Counted from the first letter of the stretch, positions 7,607 to 15,874 are shown. The stretch is DNA of 64,000 nt from Micromonospora sp. NBC_01813 (GCF_035917335.1 NZ_CP109067.1:3285001-3349000), one strand, 5' to 3'. Numbers and translations: made by a program. Notes: generated by a model from the letters alone, not told the origin.

Positions 7607-8380
7607 TCACGCGGGCGGTCCGGTAACCGACACCCCACCCGGTAGCCGGTCGGCCAACTGCTGCCGGATCAACCCGGCCACCTGCGCCGAGTCACCCCGC
7701 GCGTCGATCACGACGAACTCTGTGGACTCCGGCAACGACCAGTAGGCGGTGGCGCTGCGGACCAGGTGCTCCAACGACTCGTGATCGGTGCCACGCGCCT
7801 CGATACGCCGGCGCGCCTCAGCCGGAGGCAGCCACAGCAGAAAGGTGACGTCCGGCCGGGGAAAGACCCGGTAGGCGAGGCGGGCGATCCGCTCCCAACC
7901 GCCGGCCCCGTGGCTACGGAGACTGACGTACTGGCAGACGGCGTACCGGTCCATCACGGCTATCGCACCCGACGAGCCCACGTTCGCGCGGGCGATCGCC
8001 AGCCACCGCAGCATCGCCTCGAAGAGCATCAGTCCACTGCGGCCGATCAGCCGTCGGGCATCCGGCCGGCCGAGCCGGACAGCGAGGCGATCGAGCCAGC
8101 GTCGGCCGCCGGCGTTGCGCCAGTACCGTGCCGGCAGGCCGGCCGCGGTCATCCCCTCGGCGAGCAGATGCGCCTGTGTGGTCTTACCTGCCCCGTCGAT
8201 GCCGACCAGGGCGATCCGCCGGATCCGGGCCGGCGAGCGCGGGGCCGCGGCAAGCTCCGATGTGGGCTCCGAACCGATGGACTGTGCCGGTGGGTGGCCG
8301 GGAAGCTGACGTGGGGACGGTCCGGGAGGTGCCTTGATCTGTGTGACGAGCACCCATCCAACGGTACCGACCCCGCGCAC
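7607..8380 (-). CDS. Thymidylate kinase-like P-loop kinase
   Basis: 257 aa from the upstream start; the first 50 residues are disordered and Pro/Ser-rich, so the true start may lie later (for example the GTG at about residue 10). Walker A is IALVGIDGAGKTTQAH near residues 56-71, the DRY-type motif is AVMDRYAVCQYVSLRS near 145, and a lid-like Arg-rich helix (PPAEARRRIEARG) follows. The order matches dTMP kinase-like proteins (COG0125), which phosphorylate dTMP or related nucleotides. The usual second copy in actinomycetes is a standard tmk elsewhere, so this may be a divergent paralogue with another substrate. Lies alone, divergent from the nucleotidyltransferase gene. Confidence 0.72.
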   Translation of the reverse strand: MRGVGTVGWVLVTQIKAPPGPSPRQLPGHPPAQSIGSEPTSELAAAPRSPARIRRIALVGIDGAGKTTQAHLLAEGMTAAGLPARYWRNAGGRRWLDRLAVRLGRPDARRLIGRSGLMLFEAMLRWLAIARANVGSSGAIAVMDRYAVCQYVSLRSHGAGGWERIARLAYRVFPRPDVTFLLWLPPAEARRRIEARGTDHESLEHLVRSATAYWSLPESTEFVVIDARGDSAQVAGLIRQQLADRLPGGVSVTGPPA

Positions 8381-8469
8381 CCCCGGTGCGTACGGCGAGG
8401 TGTGAAACCAACTCCCCTCGGGTAGGGGTGAAAGCCATCACTCGCCCCAACCTCACCACGGGAGAGCAG

Positions 8470-9126
8470 ATGGTTCACCGAGAAGACGAAGGACTGCTGC
8501 ACACCCTCAAACGGGTCGCGGCCGTACTGAAGCAGTCGGAGATCCCATTCGTGCTGGGTGGAAGCTTCGCCGTGTACGCGCACGGCGGGCATTCCAGCGA
8601 CCACGACGTGGATTTCCTGATCCGTGAATCAGACATCGAGCCGGCTCTCGCCGCCCTCGTCGCAGCGGGGTTCACCGCCGAGCGGCCGCCGGAGGACTGG
8701 CTGGTCAAGGTCTTCGACGCGGGACGGATGGTGGATCTGATCCACCGCCCGATCGAAACCCCGGTCACCGACGAGACCTTCGCGGAGAGCCTGACCCGGC
8801 CGGTCGACGCGATTCACCTGCCGGTGCTCTCCGCCACGATGCTGATGGTGCACAAACTACTCAGTTTCTCGCAGCACTACTGCGACTTCGCCCGGGCGCT
8901 GCCATTGGCCCGCTCGCTGCGGGAACAGATCGACTGGGAACGGGTACGCAAGGAAACCGCGCACTCGCCGTACGCCGACGCTTTCCTGGTGTTGCTGGAT
9001 CGGCTCGACGTGGTGCCGGACAACCAGCGGCTCGACGTGGTGCCGGACAACCAGCAGGAGGTAGGCGATGACGCCGACAAACGGGCAGCCGGCCGGACAA
9101 CCCGGGCAGCCGGCCGGCCGGTCTGA
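8470..9126 (+). CDS. Nucleotidyltransferase-fold protein (MNT-like)
   Basis: 218 aa from the ATG at 8470 (GGGAGAG upstream). The polymerase-beta-like nucleotidyltransferase signature is FVLGGSFAVYAHGGHSSDHD VDF (residues about 26-48), with the GGS turn and the DHDVD metal-binding aspartates, followed by the strand VDLIHRPIE. Such proteins transfer a nucleotide to a small molecule or protein, as in MNT/HEPN or aminoglycoside-type enzymes, but the substrate is unknown. Near the C-terminus a perfect 27-bp tandem repeat makes RLDVVPDNQ occur twice in a row. The last 59 bp overlap the BON gene in another frame, so the C-terminal tail is probably a slippage-extended, low-constraint region. Confidence 0.75.
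   Translation: MVHREDEGLLHTLKRVAAVLKQSEIPFVLGGSFAVYAHGGHSSDHDVDFLIRESDIEPALAALVAAGFTAERPPEDWLVKVFDAGRMVDLIHRPIETPVTDETFAESLTRPVDAIHLPVLSATMLMVHKLLSFSQHYCDFARALPLARSLREQIDWERVRKETAHSPYADAFLVLLDRLDVVPDNQRLDVVPDNQQEVGDDADKRAAGRTTRAAGRPV
9001..9054 (+). repeat. Perfect 27-bp tandem duplication inside a gene
   Basis: 9001-9027 and 9028-9054 are identical. The length is a multiple of three, so the reading frame is kept and RLDVVPDNQ is encoded twice. It lies just before the ribosome site of the next gene. Confidence 0.95.
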
Positions 9127-9376
9127 GCCAGATCGGCTCGACGAGTACGCCGAGGCGGCGGTGCAGCGGCTGCTGAGCGAGCACGCCGCCGTCGCCGAGC
9201 AGGGAGTGACCGTCGTCCGACGAGACCACACCCTGGTGCTGCGCGGCGAGGTGGAGAGCCCGCACCGGCGAGACGAGATCGTCCGGCTGGTGGCCGAGCG
9301 CTTCCCCGGCGTACAGCTGACCACCGACATCGCGGTCACCCGCACGACCGCGCCGACCGAGGCGGAGGAGCTCTGA
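9068..9376 (+). CDS. BON-domain protein
   Basis: 102 aa. ATG start with AGGAGG seven bases upstream, inside the 3' end of the nucleotidyltransferase gene. Residues 1-22 are Gly/Gln/Pro-rich. Residues 25-95 form a BON module: AAVQRLLSEHAAVAEQGVTV, VRRDHTLVLRGEVES, then RRDEIVRLVAERFPGV and the final strand. BON domains bind phospholipid membranes or small ligands and are common in stress proteins (OsmY, Kbp). No signal peptide, so cytoplasmic. It is translationally coupled (TGATGA) to the phosphoesterase that follows. Confidence 0.75.
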   Translation: MTPTNGQPAGQPGQPAGRSEPDRLDEYAEAAVQRLLSEHAAVAEQGVTVVRRDHTLVLRGEVESPHRRDEIVRLVAERFPGVQLTTDIAVTRTTAPTEAEEL

Positions 9377-10113
9377 TGACCATCCGCATTGCCGCCGTGG
9401 GCGACGTACACATGGACGGCGACGTGCTGGGCCGCTTCCGGCCGGCGCTGCACGGCATCGGCGATCAGGCCGACGTACTGCTGCTCGCCGGCGATCTGAC
9501 CCGGCACGGCACCGAGTCCGAGGCGCGGTGCGTGGCCACCGAGTTCGGTGACCTCGCGGTGCCGGTGATCGCGGTGCTGGGCAACCACGACCACCATTGC
9601 GATCAGGTCCCGCAGGTGGTGACGGTGCTCACCGAGGCCGGGATCACCGTCCTGGAAGGCGATGGCATGGTGCTGGACCTTCCCGGCGGCCGGCTCGGCG
9701 TGGCCGGGGTGAAGGGATTCGGTGGCGGATTCGCCGGCCGGTGCGCCAGCCGGTTCGGCGAGCCGGAGATGAAGGCGTTCGTCGGCACCACGGCGGACTC
9801 CGCCGATCGGCTGCGGGCGGCGCTGTCGGAGTTGGACTGCGACGTACGGGTGGCGTTGACCCACTACTCCCCGGTGCCGGAGACCCTCGCCGGCGAGCCA
9901 CTGGAGATCTATCCGTTTCTCGGCTCCTACCTGCTGGCCGAGGCGATCGACGCGGAAGCCACCGATCTCGCGGTGCACGGACATGCCCATTTCGGTAGCG
10001 AACGGGGCAGCACACCGGGTGGGGTACGGGTCCGCAACGTCGCCCACCCGGTCATCAAGCAGGCGTACAGCGTGTTCTCGCTCGCCGGGTCGGTAACCAG
10101 ACCGGACCGGTGA
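9376..10113 (+). CDS. Calcineurin-like metallophosphoesterase
   Basis: 245 aa, ATG overlapping the previous stop by one base. Metal-binding motifs are in canonical order: AVGDVHMDGD (residues 7-16, D-x-H), LLAGDLTRHG near 37-46 (G-D), LGNHDHH near 73-79 (G-N-H-D/E), LTHYSP near 160 and VHGHAHFG near 198 (G-H-x-H). The protein therefore has an intact dinuclear metal site and should hydrolyse phosphomono- or diesters; its substrate is not known. The coupling to the BON and nucleotidyltransferase genes suggests one pathway, possibly nucleotide-linked signalling, which is inference only. Confidence 0.85.
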   Translation: MTIRIAAVGDVHMDGDVLGRFRPALHGIGDQADVLLLAGDLTRHGTESEARCVATEFGDLAVPVIAVLGNHDHHCDQVPQVVTVLTEAGITVLEGDGMVLDLPGGRLGVAGVKGFGGGFAGRCASRFGEPEMKAFVGTTADSADRLRAALSELDCDVRVALTHYSPVPETLAGEPLEIYPFLGSYLLAEAIDAEATDLAVHGHAHFGSERGSTPGGVRVRNVAHPVIKQAYSVFSLAGSVTRPDR

Positions 10114-10150
10114 AGGTTTCCGCAGCGGGGCGGCAGGGTACTCAGCAACC

Positions 10151-10294
10151 ATGGAGCTACTTCTCTGGATTCTCGCAGTCGTACTGGTAGTCGCTGGCGT
10201 TCTGGCCCTGTTCCGCCGGCAACTGCTCTGGGGCATCGTGCTGATCGTCGTCGGGCTGCTCGTCGGACCCGGTGGCGTGAGCCTGATCGCTTGA
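10151..10294 (+). CDS. GPGG-motif small membrane protein
   Basis: 47 aa. Reading from the ATG at 10151 gives MELLLWILAVVLVVAGVLAL, a charged turn FRRQ, a second hydrophobic stretch and the terminal GPGGVSLIA. Two short transmembrane helices joined by a basic loop. The GPGG end matches a small actinobacterial membrane protein family named after that motif. It lies 37 bp after the phosphoesterase and ends a few bases inside the spacer before the TspO gene, so it may share their transcript. Function unknown. Confidence 0.72.
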   Translation: MELLLWILAVVLVVAGVLALFRRQLLWGIVLIVVGLLVGPGGVSLIA

Positions 10295-10437
10295 CGGTGC
10301 CTCACCGCGCACGTGCCGGGACCGCCACACCCGGTCCGGTCCTCCCCGAAGCGGACCGGCAGGGCGGTCCCGGCATCTTCTTGTCCGCGCCAGGCCCGGG
10401 CAGCTACGCGCCAAGGTCCGGCCATCTTGGAGGCCTC

Positions 10438-10950
10438 GTGGCACACCGGATCGAACAGCCGCCTCCCCAGCAGGCGCGCATGCAGCCGGCCGGGCGCAGC
10501 CGATGGGCGTTGCTCGCCTTCGCCGCGATCGTGGCGGCCGCGGCCGCCGTCGGGGCGTTCGGCGTCACCGACCCGGCGACCGAGTACGCCGATCTCGCCC
10601 AACCGGCCTGGGCACCGCCGTCGTGGCTGTTCAGCCCGGTCTGGACCGCGCTGTACGTGATGATCGCGGTAGCCGGTTTCCTGGTGTGGCGGCGCACCGG
10701 GGTCGGGCCGGCGGTCGGCGTCTGGCTGGCCCAGCTGGTCCTCAACGCCGCGTGGACCCCGCTGTTCTTCGGTGCCGGCCGCTACGGGCTGGCGTTCGCC
10801 GACATCGTCGTCCTCTGGCTGTTGATCGCCCTCACCTCGGTCCTGTTCTGGCGGATCTCCCGCCCGGCGGCCCTGCTGATGCTGCCGTACTGGGCATGGG
10901 TCACCTTCGCCGGCGCGCTGAACCTGGCCATCTGGCGGCTCAACGCCTGA
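10438..10950 (+). CDS. TspO/MBR family membrane protein
   Basis: 170 aa. GTG start at 10438 chosen for the GGAGG just upstream; the open frame extends 49 codons further without one. Five transmembrane helices. Family motifs: YADLAQPAWAPPSWLFSPVW (the WxPPxWxFxxVW loop that binds tetrapyrrole or cholesterol), LVLNAAWTPLFFG (N-x-x-W-x-P-x-F) and MLPYWAWVTFAGALNLAIW (P-Y-x-x-W-x-x-F-A-x-x-L-N). All the hallmark residues are present. TspO proteins bind porphyrins and take part in oxidative or stress responses. A strong hairpin ends the transcript. Confidence 0.92.
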   Translation: MAHRIEQPPPQQARMQPAGRSRWALLAFAAIVAAAAAVGAFGVTDPATEYADLAQPAWAPPSWLFSPVWTALYVMIAVAGFLVWRRTGVGPAVGVWLAQLVLNAAWTPLFFGAGRYGLAFADIVVLWLLIALTSVLFWRISRPAALLMLPYWAWVTFAGALNLAIWRLNA

Positions 10951-10996
10951 TTCCCCAGCCTCACCCTGACCCCGTACCGCTGGCTCCGCCCACGAT

Positions 10997-11028
10997 CCGG
11001 CCCTGGCTGATCCCTCAGCCAGGGCCGG
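10997..11028 (+). terminator. Rho-independent-like hairpin after the TspO gene
   Basis: A perfect 14-bp stem (CCGGCCCTGGCTGA / TCAGCCAGGGCCGG) with a TCCC loop, 47 bp after the TspO stop codon. No U-tract. Confidence 0.75.
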
Positions 11029-11151
11029 TTGCCGTCACCAGGGCCGGACCCGCCGGCCGGGGCCGGATCCCGTCATCAGGATCGGGGCGCGCCCACCGAG
11101 GTTTCCGAATTGTTACTGGCTCGTGCCTGCCCAGGTCTGGACGGCACTGCA

Positions 11152-11166
11152 TTGCAAGCGCTTACA
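11152..11166 (+). promoter_or_regulatory. LacI-family operator upstream of the alpha-glucoside operon
   Basis: TTGCAAGCGCTTACA contains the near-perfect palindrome TGCAAGC|GCTTACA with the central CG step typical of LacI-family sites. It lies about 85 bp before the lipoprotein start, in the only sizeable gap of the operon. The likely ligand is the LacI-type regulator encoded at 14761-15786, which would repress until an alpha-glucoside is present. Confidence 0.7.
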
Positions 11167-11250
11167 TGTGGGGACGCCCAGACAGCAAACCGACCGGCAG
11201 GCCACTCCGCGGGGGATCGCGGGGCCCGCCGGCTAGCAAGGGAGGACGTC

Positions 11251-12594
11251 ATGGCGGTCTTCACCAGACCACGCCAGGCCTTCGCGCTCGCCAGCGCGAT
11301 CGGGCTGGCACTCGCCTCGACGGCGTGCGTTTCCGAAAGTGGCAGCAGCGCGGACCCGGATTCCGAGGAATGCGCCCCATACAGTGACTACCAGGGCAAC
11401 GAGGGCGAGGTGACCATCTACGCCTCCATCCGGGACGCCGAAGCGGACCTGCTGGAGCAGTCGTGGAGTCAGTTCGCCGACTGCACCGGCATCGACATCC
11501 GTTACGAAGGCAGCGGCGAGTTCGAGGCCCAGCTGCAGGTACGGGTCGACGGCGGCAACCCGCCGGACATCGCCTTCATCCCGCAGCCGGGTCTGCTCGG
11601 GCGCTTCGCCGAGGCCGGCCAACTGCAGGCCGCCTCGGACGAGACCCGGGCGATGGCCGAGGCGAACTACAGCGAGGACTGGTTGGCGTACGGATCGGTC
11701 GACGGCACCTTCTACGGTGCCCCGCTCGGCTCCAACGTCAAGTCCTTCGTCTGGTACTCGCCCAGCATGTTCGCGGACAACGGCTGGACCGTGCCGGAGA
11801 GCTGGGACCAGCTGATCGAGCTGAGCGACCAGATCGCGGCCAGCGGCACCAAGCCGTGGTGTGTCGGTGTCGAGTCCGGTGACGCCACCGGCTGGCCGGC
11901 CACCGACTGGATCGAGGACATCATGCTCCGGACCCAGACTCCGGAGGTCTACGACCAGTGGACCACCCACGAGATCCCGTTCAACGACCCACGGGTCGCC
12001 GAGGCGTTCGAGCAGGCCGGCTCGATCCTCAAGAACGAGGAGTACGTCAACGGTGGCTTCGGCGGCGTCGACAGCATCACCGCGACCGCCTTCCAGGAGG
12101 CGGGCACCCCGATCCTGGACGGCGACTGCGCGCTGCACCGCCAGGCCAGCTTCTACGCCAACCAGTGGCCGGCGGGTACCTCGGTGGCCGAGGACGGCGA
12201 CGTCTTCGCGTTCTACTTCCCGACCAACGACCCGAGCGCCGGCCAGCCGGTCCTCGGTGGCGGTGAGTTCACCGCGGCGTTCGCCGACCGTCCCGAGGTC
12301 CAGGCCGTGCAGACCTACCTGGCCTCGCCGGAGTACGCCAACAGCCGGGCCTCGCTCGGAAACTGGGTGTCGGCCAACACCGGGCTGGAAATCTCCAACG
12401 TGGAGAACCCGATCGACCGGCTCTCGGTGGAGATCCTGCAGGACGAGAACACCACGTTCCGCTTCGACGGGTCGGACCTGATGCCGGCCGCCGTCGGCGC
12501 CGGTACGTTCTGGCGCGGCATGGTCGACTGGCTCAGCGGTCAGGACACCGCCACGACCCTCGACTACATCGAAGGCTCCTGGCCAGCCAACTGA
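11251..12594 (+). CDS. Alpha-glucoside ABC transporter binding lipoprotein (AglE-like)
   Basis: 447 aa. ATG at 11251 chosen for GGGAGG at -10; a lipoprotein signal follows (AFALASAIGLALASTAC, lipobox L-A-S-T-A-C with the lipidated Cys near residue 25). The mature part is a cluster B family 1 solute-binding protein: VTIYASIRDAEADLLEQSW, GGNPPDIAFIPQPGLLGRFA, GNWVSANTG and a Trp-rich C-terminus. The QPGLL and WYSP blocks resemble AglE/ThuE alpha-glucoside binders. It presents maltose-, sucrose- or trehalose-type sugars to the two permeases that follow. No ATPase gene is in the operon, so energy probably comes from a shared MsiK-type ATPase. Confidence 0.88.
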   Translation: MAVFTRPRQAFALASAIGLALASTACVSESGSSADPDSEECAPYSDYQGNEGEVTIYASIRDAEADLLEQSWSQFADCTGIDIRYEGSGEFEAQLQVRVDGGNPPDIAFIPQPGLLGRFAEAGQLQAASDETRAMAEANYSEDWLAYGSVDGTFYGAPLGSNVKSFVWYSPSMFADNGWTVPESWDQLIELSDQIAASGTKPWCVGVESGDATGWPATDWIEDIMLRTQTPEVYDQWTTHEIPFNDPRVAEAFEQAGSILKNEEYVNGGFGGVDSITATAFQEAGTPILDGDCALHRQASFYANQWPAGTSVAEDGDVFAFYFPTNDPSAGQPVLGGGEFTAAFADRPEVQAVQTYLASPEYANSRASLGNWVSANTGLEISNVENPIDRLSVEILQDENTTFRFDGSDLMPAAVGAGTFWRGMVDWLSGQDTATTLDYIEGSWPAN

Positions 12595-12600
12595 CACCAT

Positions 12601-12640
12601 GCGGCCGGCCCGCCCGGGGCACCCCGGGCGGGCCGGCCGC
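12601..12640 (+). terminator. Intra-operon hairpin between binding protein and permease genes
   Basis: A perfect 19-bp GC-only inverted repeat (arms 12601-12619 and 12622-12640, 2-nt loop) directly after the lipoprotein stop. As in malE-malF and other binding-protein operons, such a hairpin usually protects or partly terminates the message so that the binding protein is made in excess over the permeases. Confidence 0.75.
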
Positions 12641-12680
12641 CCCATAGCCAGGACCAGTCGACGTACCGTTGGGAGGGCGG

Positions 12681-13748
12681 ATGTACTTCGACATCGCTGA
12701 GCAGGTCCCGAAGCTGATCATGCTGCTGTACGGCGTGCTCGCGTTCGCGGTGGTCGTAGGTGGCCTGCTGCTGTTGCTCGACGTCGTACCAAGCTGGTTC
12801 GCCCGACGCCGCGAGCAGCGCCTGCTGGCCGCCGTCGCCAGCGGAGCCGGTGGCGCGTCGGTGCCGATCGGTCGCCTGCGCCGCAGCAGTGAGGGCCTGT
12901 TCGGCCTGTTCTTCCTGATGCCGGCGCTGCTGCTACTGACGATCGGCCTGGTCGTCCCGGCACTGCGGACCACCGCACTGTCGTTCATGGATGGCCGCAG
13001 CGAGAACTTCGTCGGCCTGGACAACTACCGCTGGATGTTCTCCCAGGACGAGATCGTCCAGGTGCTCGTCAACACCCTCATCTGGGTGTTCCTGGTACCC
13101 ACGATGGCGACCGCGATCGGCCTGATCTACGCCGTACTGGTGGACAAGGCCCGGTTCGAGGCCGTGGCCAAGTCGCTGGTCTTCATGCCGATGGCGATCT
13201 CCTTCGTCGGTGCCAGCATCATCTGGCGCTTCGTGTACGCCTACCGTGGCGGCGAACAGGAGCAGTACGGACTGCTCAACTACGTGGTCACCCTGTTCGG
13301 CATGGAGCCGCAGCGCTGGCTGCAACTCAACGCGCCACTGAACACCCTGCTGCTGATCGTGGTCATGATCTGGATCCAGGCCGGGTTCGCCATGGTGGTG
13401 CTCTCCGCCGCGATCAAGGCGATCCCCGGCGACATCATCGAGGCCGCCAAGCTCGACGGGGTGAACGCCTGGCAGATGTTCTGGCGGGTGACGATGCCGA
13501 GCATCCGGCCGGCGCTGATCGTGGTCGTGGTGACCATCTCGATCGCCACCCTCAAGGTCTTCGACATCGTGCGGACCATGACCAACGGCAACTACGACAC
13601 CGGTGTGATCGCCAACGAGATGTACAACCAGGCGTTCCGCTACGGCCAGAACGGCTACGGCTCGGCCCTGGCGGTGTTCCTGTTCGTCCTGGTCATCCCG
13701 ATCGTCATCTACCAGATCCGTAACCTGCGCAAGCAGCGGGAGGTGTGA
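12681..13748 (+). CDS. Alpha-glucoside ABC transporter permease (AglF/MalF type)
   Basis: 355 aa. ATG at 12681 with GGGAGG upstream. An N-terminal extra span (LIMLLYGVLAFAVVVGGLLL) is followed by a cytoplasmic linker and six transmembrane helices. The EAA loop that contacts the ATPase reads EAAKLDGVNAWQMFWRVTMP near residue 252. The long N-terminal extension with an extra helix is typical of AglF-type permeases. Forms the channel with the next gene; the gap between them is 5 bp. Confidence 0.88.
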   Translation: MYFDIAEQVPKLIMLLYGVLAFAVVVGGLLLLLDVVPSWFARRREQRLLAAVASGAGGASVPIGRLRRSSEGLFGLFFLMPALLLLTIGLVVPALRTTALSFMDGRSENFVGLDNYRWMFSQDEIVQVLVNTLIWVFLVPTMATAIGLIYAVLVDKARFEAVAKSLVFMPMAISFVGASIIWRFVYAYRGGEQEQYGLLNYVVTLFGMEPQRWLQLNAPLNTLLLIVVMIWIQAGFAMVVLSAAIKAIPGDIIEAAKLDGVNAWQMFWRVTMPSIRPALIVVVVTISIATLKVFDIVRTMTNGNYDTGVIANEMYNQAFRYGQNGYGSALAVFLFVLVIPIVIYQIRNLRKQREV

Positions 13749-13753
13749 GACCG

Positions 13754-14722
13754 ATGACCACCAGCACGCCCCCCGTGGCAGTCCCGGCCACCAGCGGCGA
13801 GGAACGGCCCCGGACCCGCGTCGGTCGGGTCCGCAAGCGGCTCAACACCCCGGCGGCGACGATCGTCGCGATCGTCATCGCGGTGATCTGGACCATCCCC
13901 ACCTTCGGCCTGTTCGTGTCGTCGTTCCGGCCGGCGGAGGAGATCCGGACCACCGGTTGGTGGACCTTCTTCACCAATCCGCAGGTGACCCTGGAGAACT
14001 ACCAGGACGTGCTGTTCGGTCGCAGTTCGTCGTCCGGGCAGTTGTCCAGCTACTTCATCAACTCGTTGGTGATCACCATCCCGTCGGTGTTGTTCCCGTT
14101 GGCGTTCGCCGCGCTGGCGGCGTACGCGCTGGCCTGGATCAACTTCCGGGGCCGGGATCTGATCTACGTCGGCATCTTCGCGCTGCAGATCGTGCCGCTG
14201 CAGATGGCCCTGGTGCCGCTGCTGCGGTTCTTCTCCGTCGGAACCACCATCGGCGGGGTCACCATCACCCCGGCCTGGGGGCTGGACAGCTACGAACGGT
14301 ACGTCCAGGTCTGGTTCGCCCACACCTGTTTCGCGCTCCCGCTCGGCGTCTTCCTGCTGCACAACTTCGTCTCCCAGCTACCGAAGGATCTGATGGAGGC
14401 GGCCCGGGTCGACGGCGCCACCCACCCGAAGATCTTCCGGACGATCGTGCTGCCACTGATCGCCCCGGCGCTGGCGGCGTTCGGCATCTTCCAGTTCCTC
14501 TGGGTCTGGAACGACCTGCTGGTCGCGCTGATCTTCGCCGGCGGCGAGAGTCGGGTGGCACCGCTGACGGTACGGCTGGCCGAACTCGCCGGCACCCGTG
14601 GCGACGAGTGGCAACGGCTGACCGCCGGCGCGTTCGTCTCGATCATCGTGCCGTTGATCGTCTTCCTCTCGCTGCAGCGGTACTTCGTCCGAGGCCTGCT
14701 CGCCGGCAGCGTCAAAGGCTGA
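13754..14722 (+). CDS. Alpha-glucoside ABC transporter permease (AglG/MalG type)
   Basis: 322 aa. ATG at 13754; a GTG at 13745 is in frame but badly placed. Six transmembrane helices, a periplasmic-type loop (VTLENYQDVLF) and the EAA motif EAARVDGATHPKIFRTIVLP near residue 215. The C-terminal end (LQRYFVRGLLAGSVKG) is the standard ending of MalG-family permeases. Co-transcribed with the binding protein and the other permease. Confidence 0.88.
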   Translation: MTTSTPPVAVPATSGEERPRTRVGRVRKRLNTPAATIVAIVIAVIWTIPTFGLFVSSFRPAEEIRTTGWWTFFTNPQVTLENYQDVLFGRSSSSGQLSSYFINSLVITIPSVLFPLAFAALAAYALAWINFRGRDLIYVGIFALQIVPLQMALVPLLRFFSVGTTIGGVTITPAWGLDSYERYVQVWFAHTCFALPLGVFLLHNFVSQLPKDLMEAARVDGATHPKIFRTIVLPLIAPALAAFGIFQFLWVWNDLLVALIFAGGESRVAPLTVRLAELAGTRGDEWQRLTAGAFVSIIVPLIVFLSLQRYFVRGLLAGSVKG

Positions 14723-14760
14723 CCGCCGACCGCGGCCACGCGGAGGCGAGGTGATGATCC

Positions 14761-15786
14761 ATGACCAGAATCGACGACGTGGCCCGGCTGGCCGGAGTCT
14801 CCACGGCGACCGTCTCCCGGGCCCTACGCGGCCTGCCGACGGTCACCGAGGCGACCCGGCTCCGGGTCCTCGACGCCGCCACCCAGCTTGGATACATCGC
14901 CTCGCCGAGCGCCTCACGACTGGCCGGCGGCAAGACCCGGGCCGTCGCCGTCGTGGTACCCCGGATCACCCGCTGGTTCTTCAGCACCGTGGTCGAGGCC
15001 GCCGAGGACGCACTGCAGGAGGCCGGCTACGACCTCCTGCTGTACAACCTCGGCGGCCGAGAGAACGCCCGGCAACGGATGCTGCACACGGCGAAGCTGC
15101 ACCAGCGGGTCGACGCGTTGATGCTGGTCGCCACCCCGCTGCAACCGCCCGACTTCGCCGCCATCTCCGCGCTGGAGATGCCGGGGGTCACCGTCAGCTC
15201 CGGCACCGGGGTTCCCGGCTGGCCGAGCGTACGCATCGACGACGTCGCCGCCGCCCGTACCGCCACCAGGCACCTGCTCGGGCTCGGACATCGCCGGATC
15301 GCGCACATCTCCGGCAACTCCGCCGACGAACTGGCCTTCACCACCCACCTGGACCGCCGCCGCGGCTATCGGGAGGCGCTGGTCGCCGCCGGGCTGGTCC
15401 CGGACCCGACGCTGGACGTGGAGAGCGACTTCACCATCGGCGGGGGCGGCCGGGCCACCAGGGAACTGCTGCGCCGTGATCCGCTGCCGACCGCGATCTT
15501 CGCCGCCTGCGACGAGATGGCGCTCGGCGCGATCGCCGCGCTCCGCCAGGCGGGTCTGCGGGTGCCGGCCGACGTCAGCGTCATCGGCGTCGACGATCAC
15601 GACGTCGCCCGGGTGGTCGGGCTGACCACGGTGGCCCAGCCCGCCGCCGAGCAGGGCCGGCTGGCCGCCCGTACGCTGCTCGGGCCGTTGTCCGGCGCGG
15701 TCCGCGACACCGCCGCCGCGAACGTGATCCTGCCCACCCGCCTGGTCCAGCGGGAATCGACCGCGCCACCCCGGGAAAACGGGTAA
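14761..15786 (+). CDS. LacI-family transcriptional regulator
   Basis: 341 aa, ATG start. N-terminal helix-turn-helix and hinge: RIDDVARLAGVSTATVSRAL followed by the LGYIASPSASRLAGGKTR hinge region. The periplasmic-binding-protein-like sensor domain has FAACDEMALGAIAALRQAGL and VIGVDDHDVARVVGLTTV. It should bind operators of the GCAAGCGCTTGC type, so the palindrome at 11152-11166 is its likely target and an alpha-glucoside its inducer. Lies 38 bp after the permease gene and before the alpha-glucosidase gene, so it is probably autoregulated within the operon. Confidence 0.9.
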   Translation: MTRIDDVARLAGVSTATVSRALRGLPTVTEATRLRVLDAATQLGYIASPSASRLAGGKTRAVAVVVPRITRWFFSTVVEAAEDALQEAGYDLLLYNLGGRENARQRMLHTAKLHQRVDALMLVATPLQPPDFAAISALEMPGVTVSSGTGVPGWPSVRIDDVAAARTATRHLLGLGHRRIAHISGNSADELAFTTHLDRRRGYREALVAAGLVPDPTLDVESDFTIGGGGRATRELLRRDPLPTAIFAACDEMALGAIAALRQAGLRVPADVSVIGVDDHDVARVVGLTTVAQPAAEQGRLAARTLLGPLSGAVRDTAAANVILPTRLVQRESTAPPRENG

Positions 15787-15874
15787 CCACCCGGCCCGAC
15801 CTGGTAGACCACGTACGCGGCGCCCAGCGCGCCGGGACAGACGAACCGCCGACCGAACTGAGGAGTTGCATTCG

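Noticed and set aside
8857-10602. Minus-strand open frame of 581 codons across the nucleotidyltransferase, BON and phosphoesterase genes.
   Set aside because: It crosses three well-supported plus-strand genes and their overlaps; shadow.
11029-11250. Upstream extension of the alpha-glucoside binding protein to 11029.
   Set aside because: The extension would place the lipoprotein signal in mid-protein; the ATG at 11251 has a strong ribosome site and begins the signal peptide.
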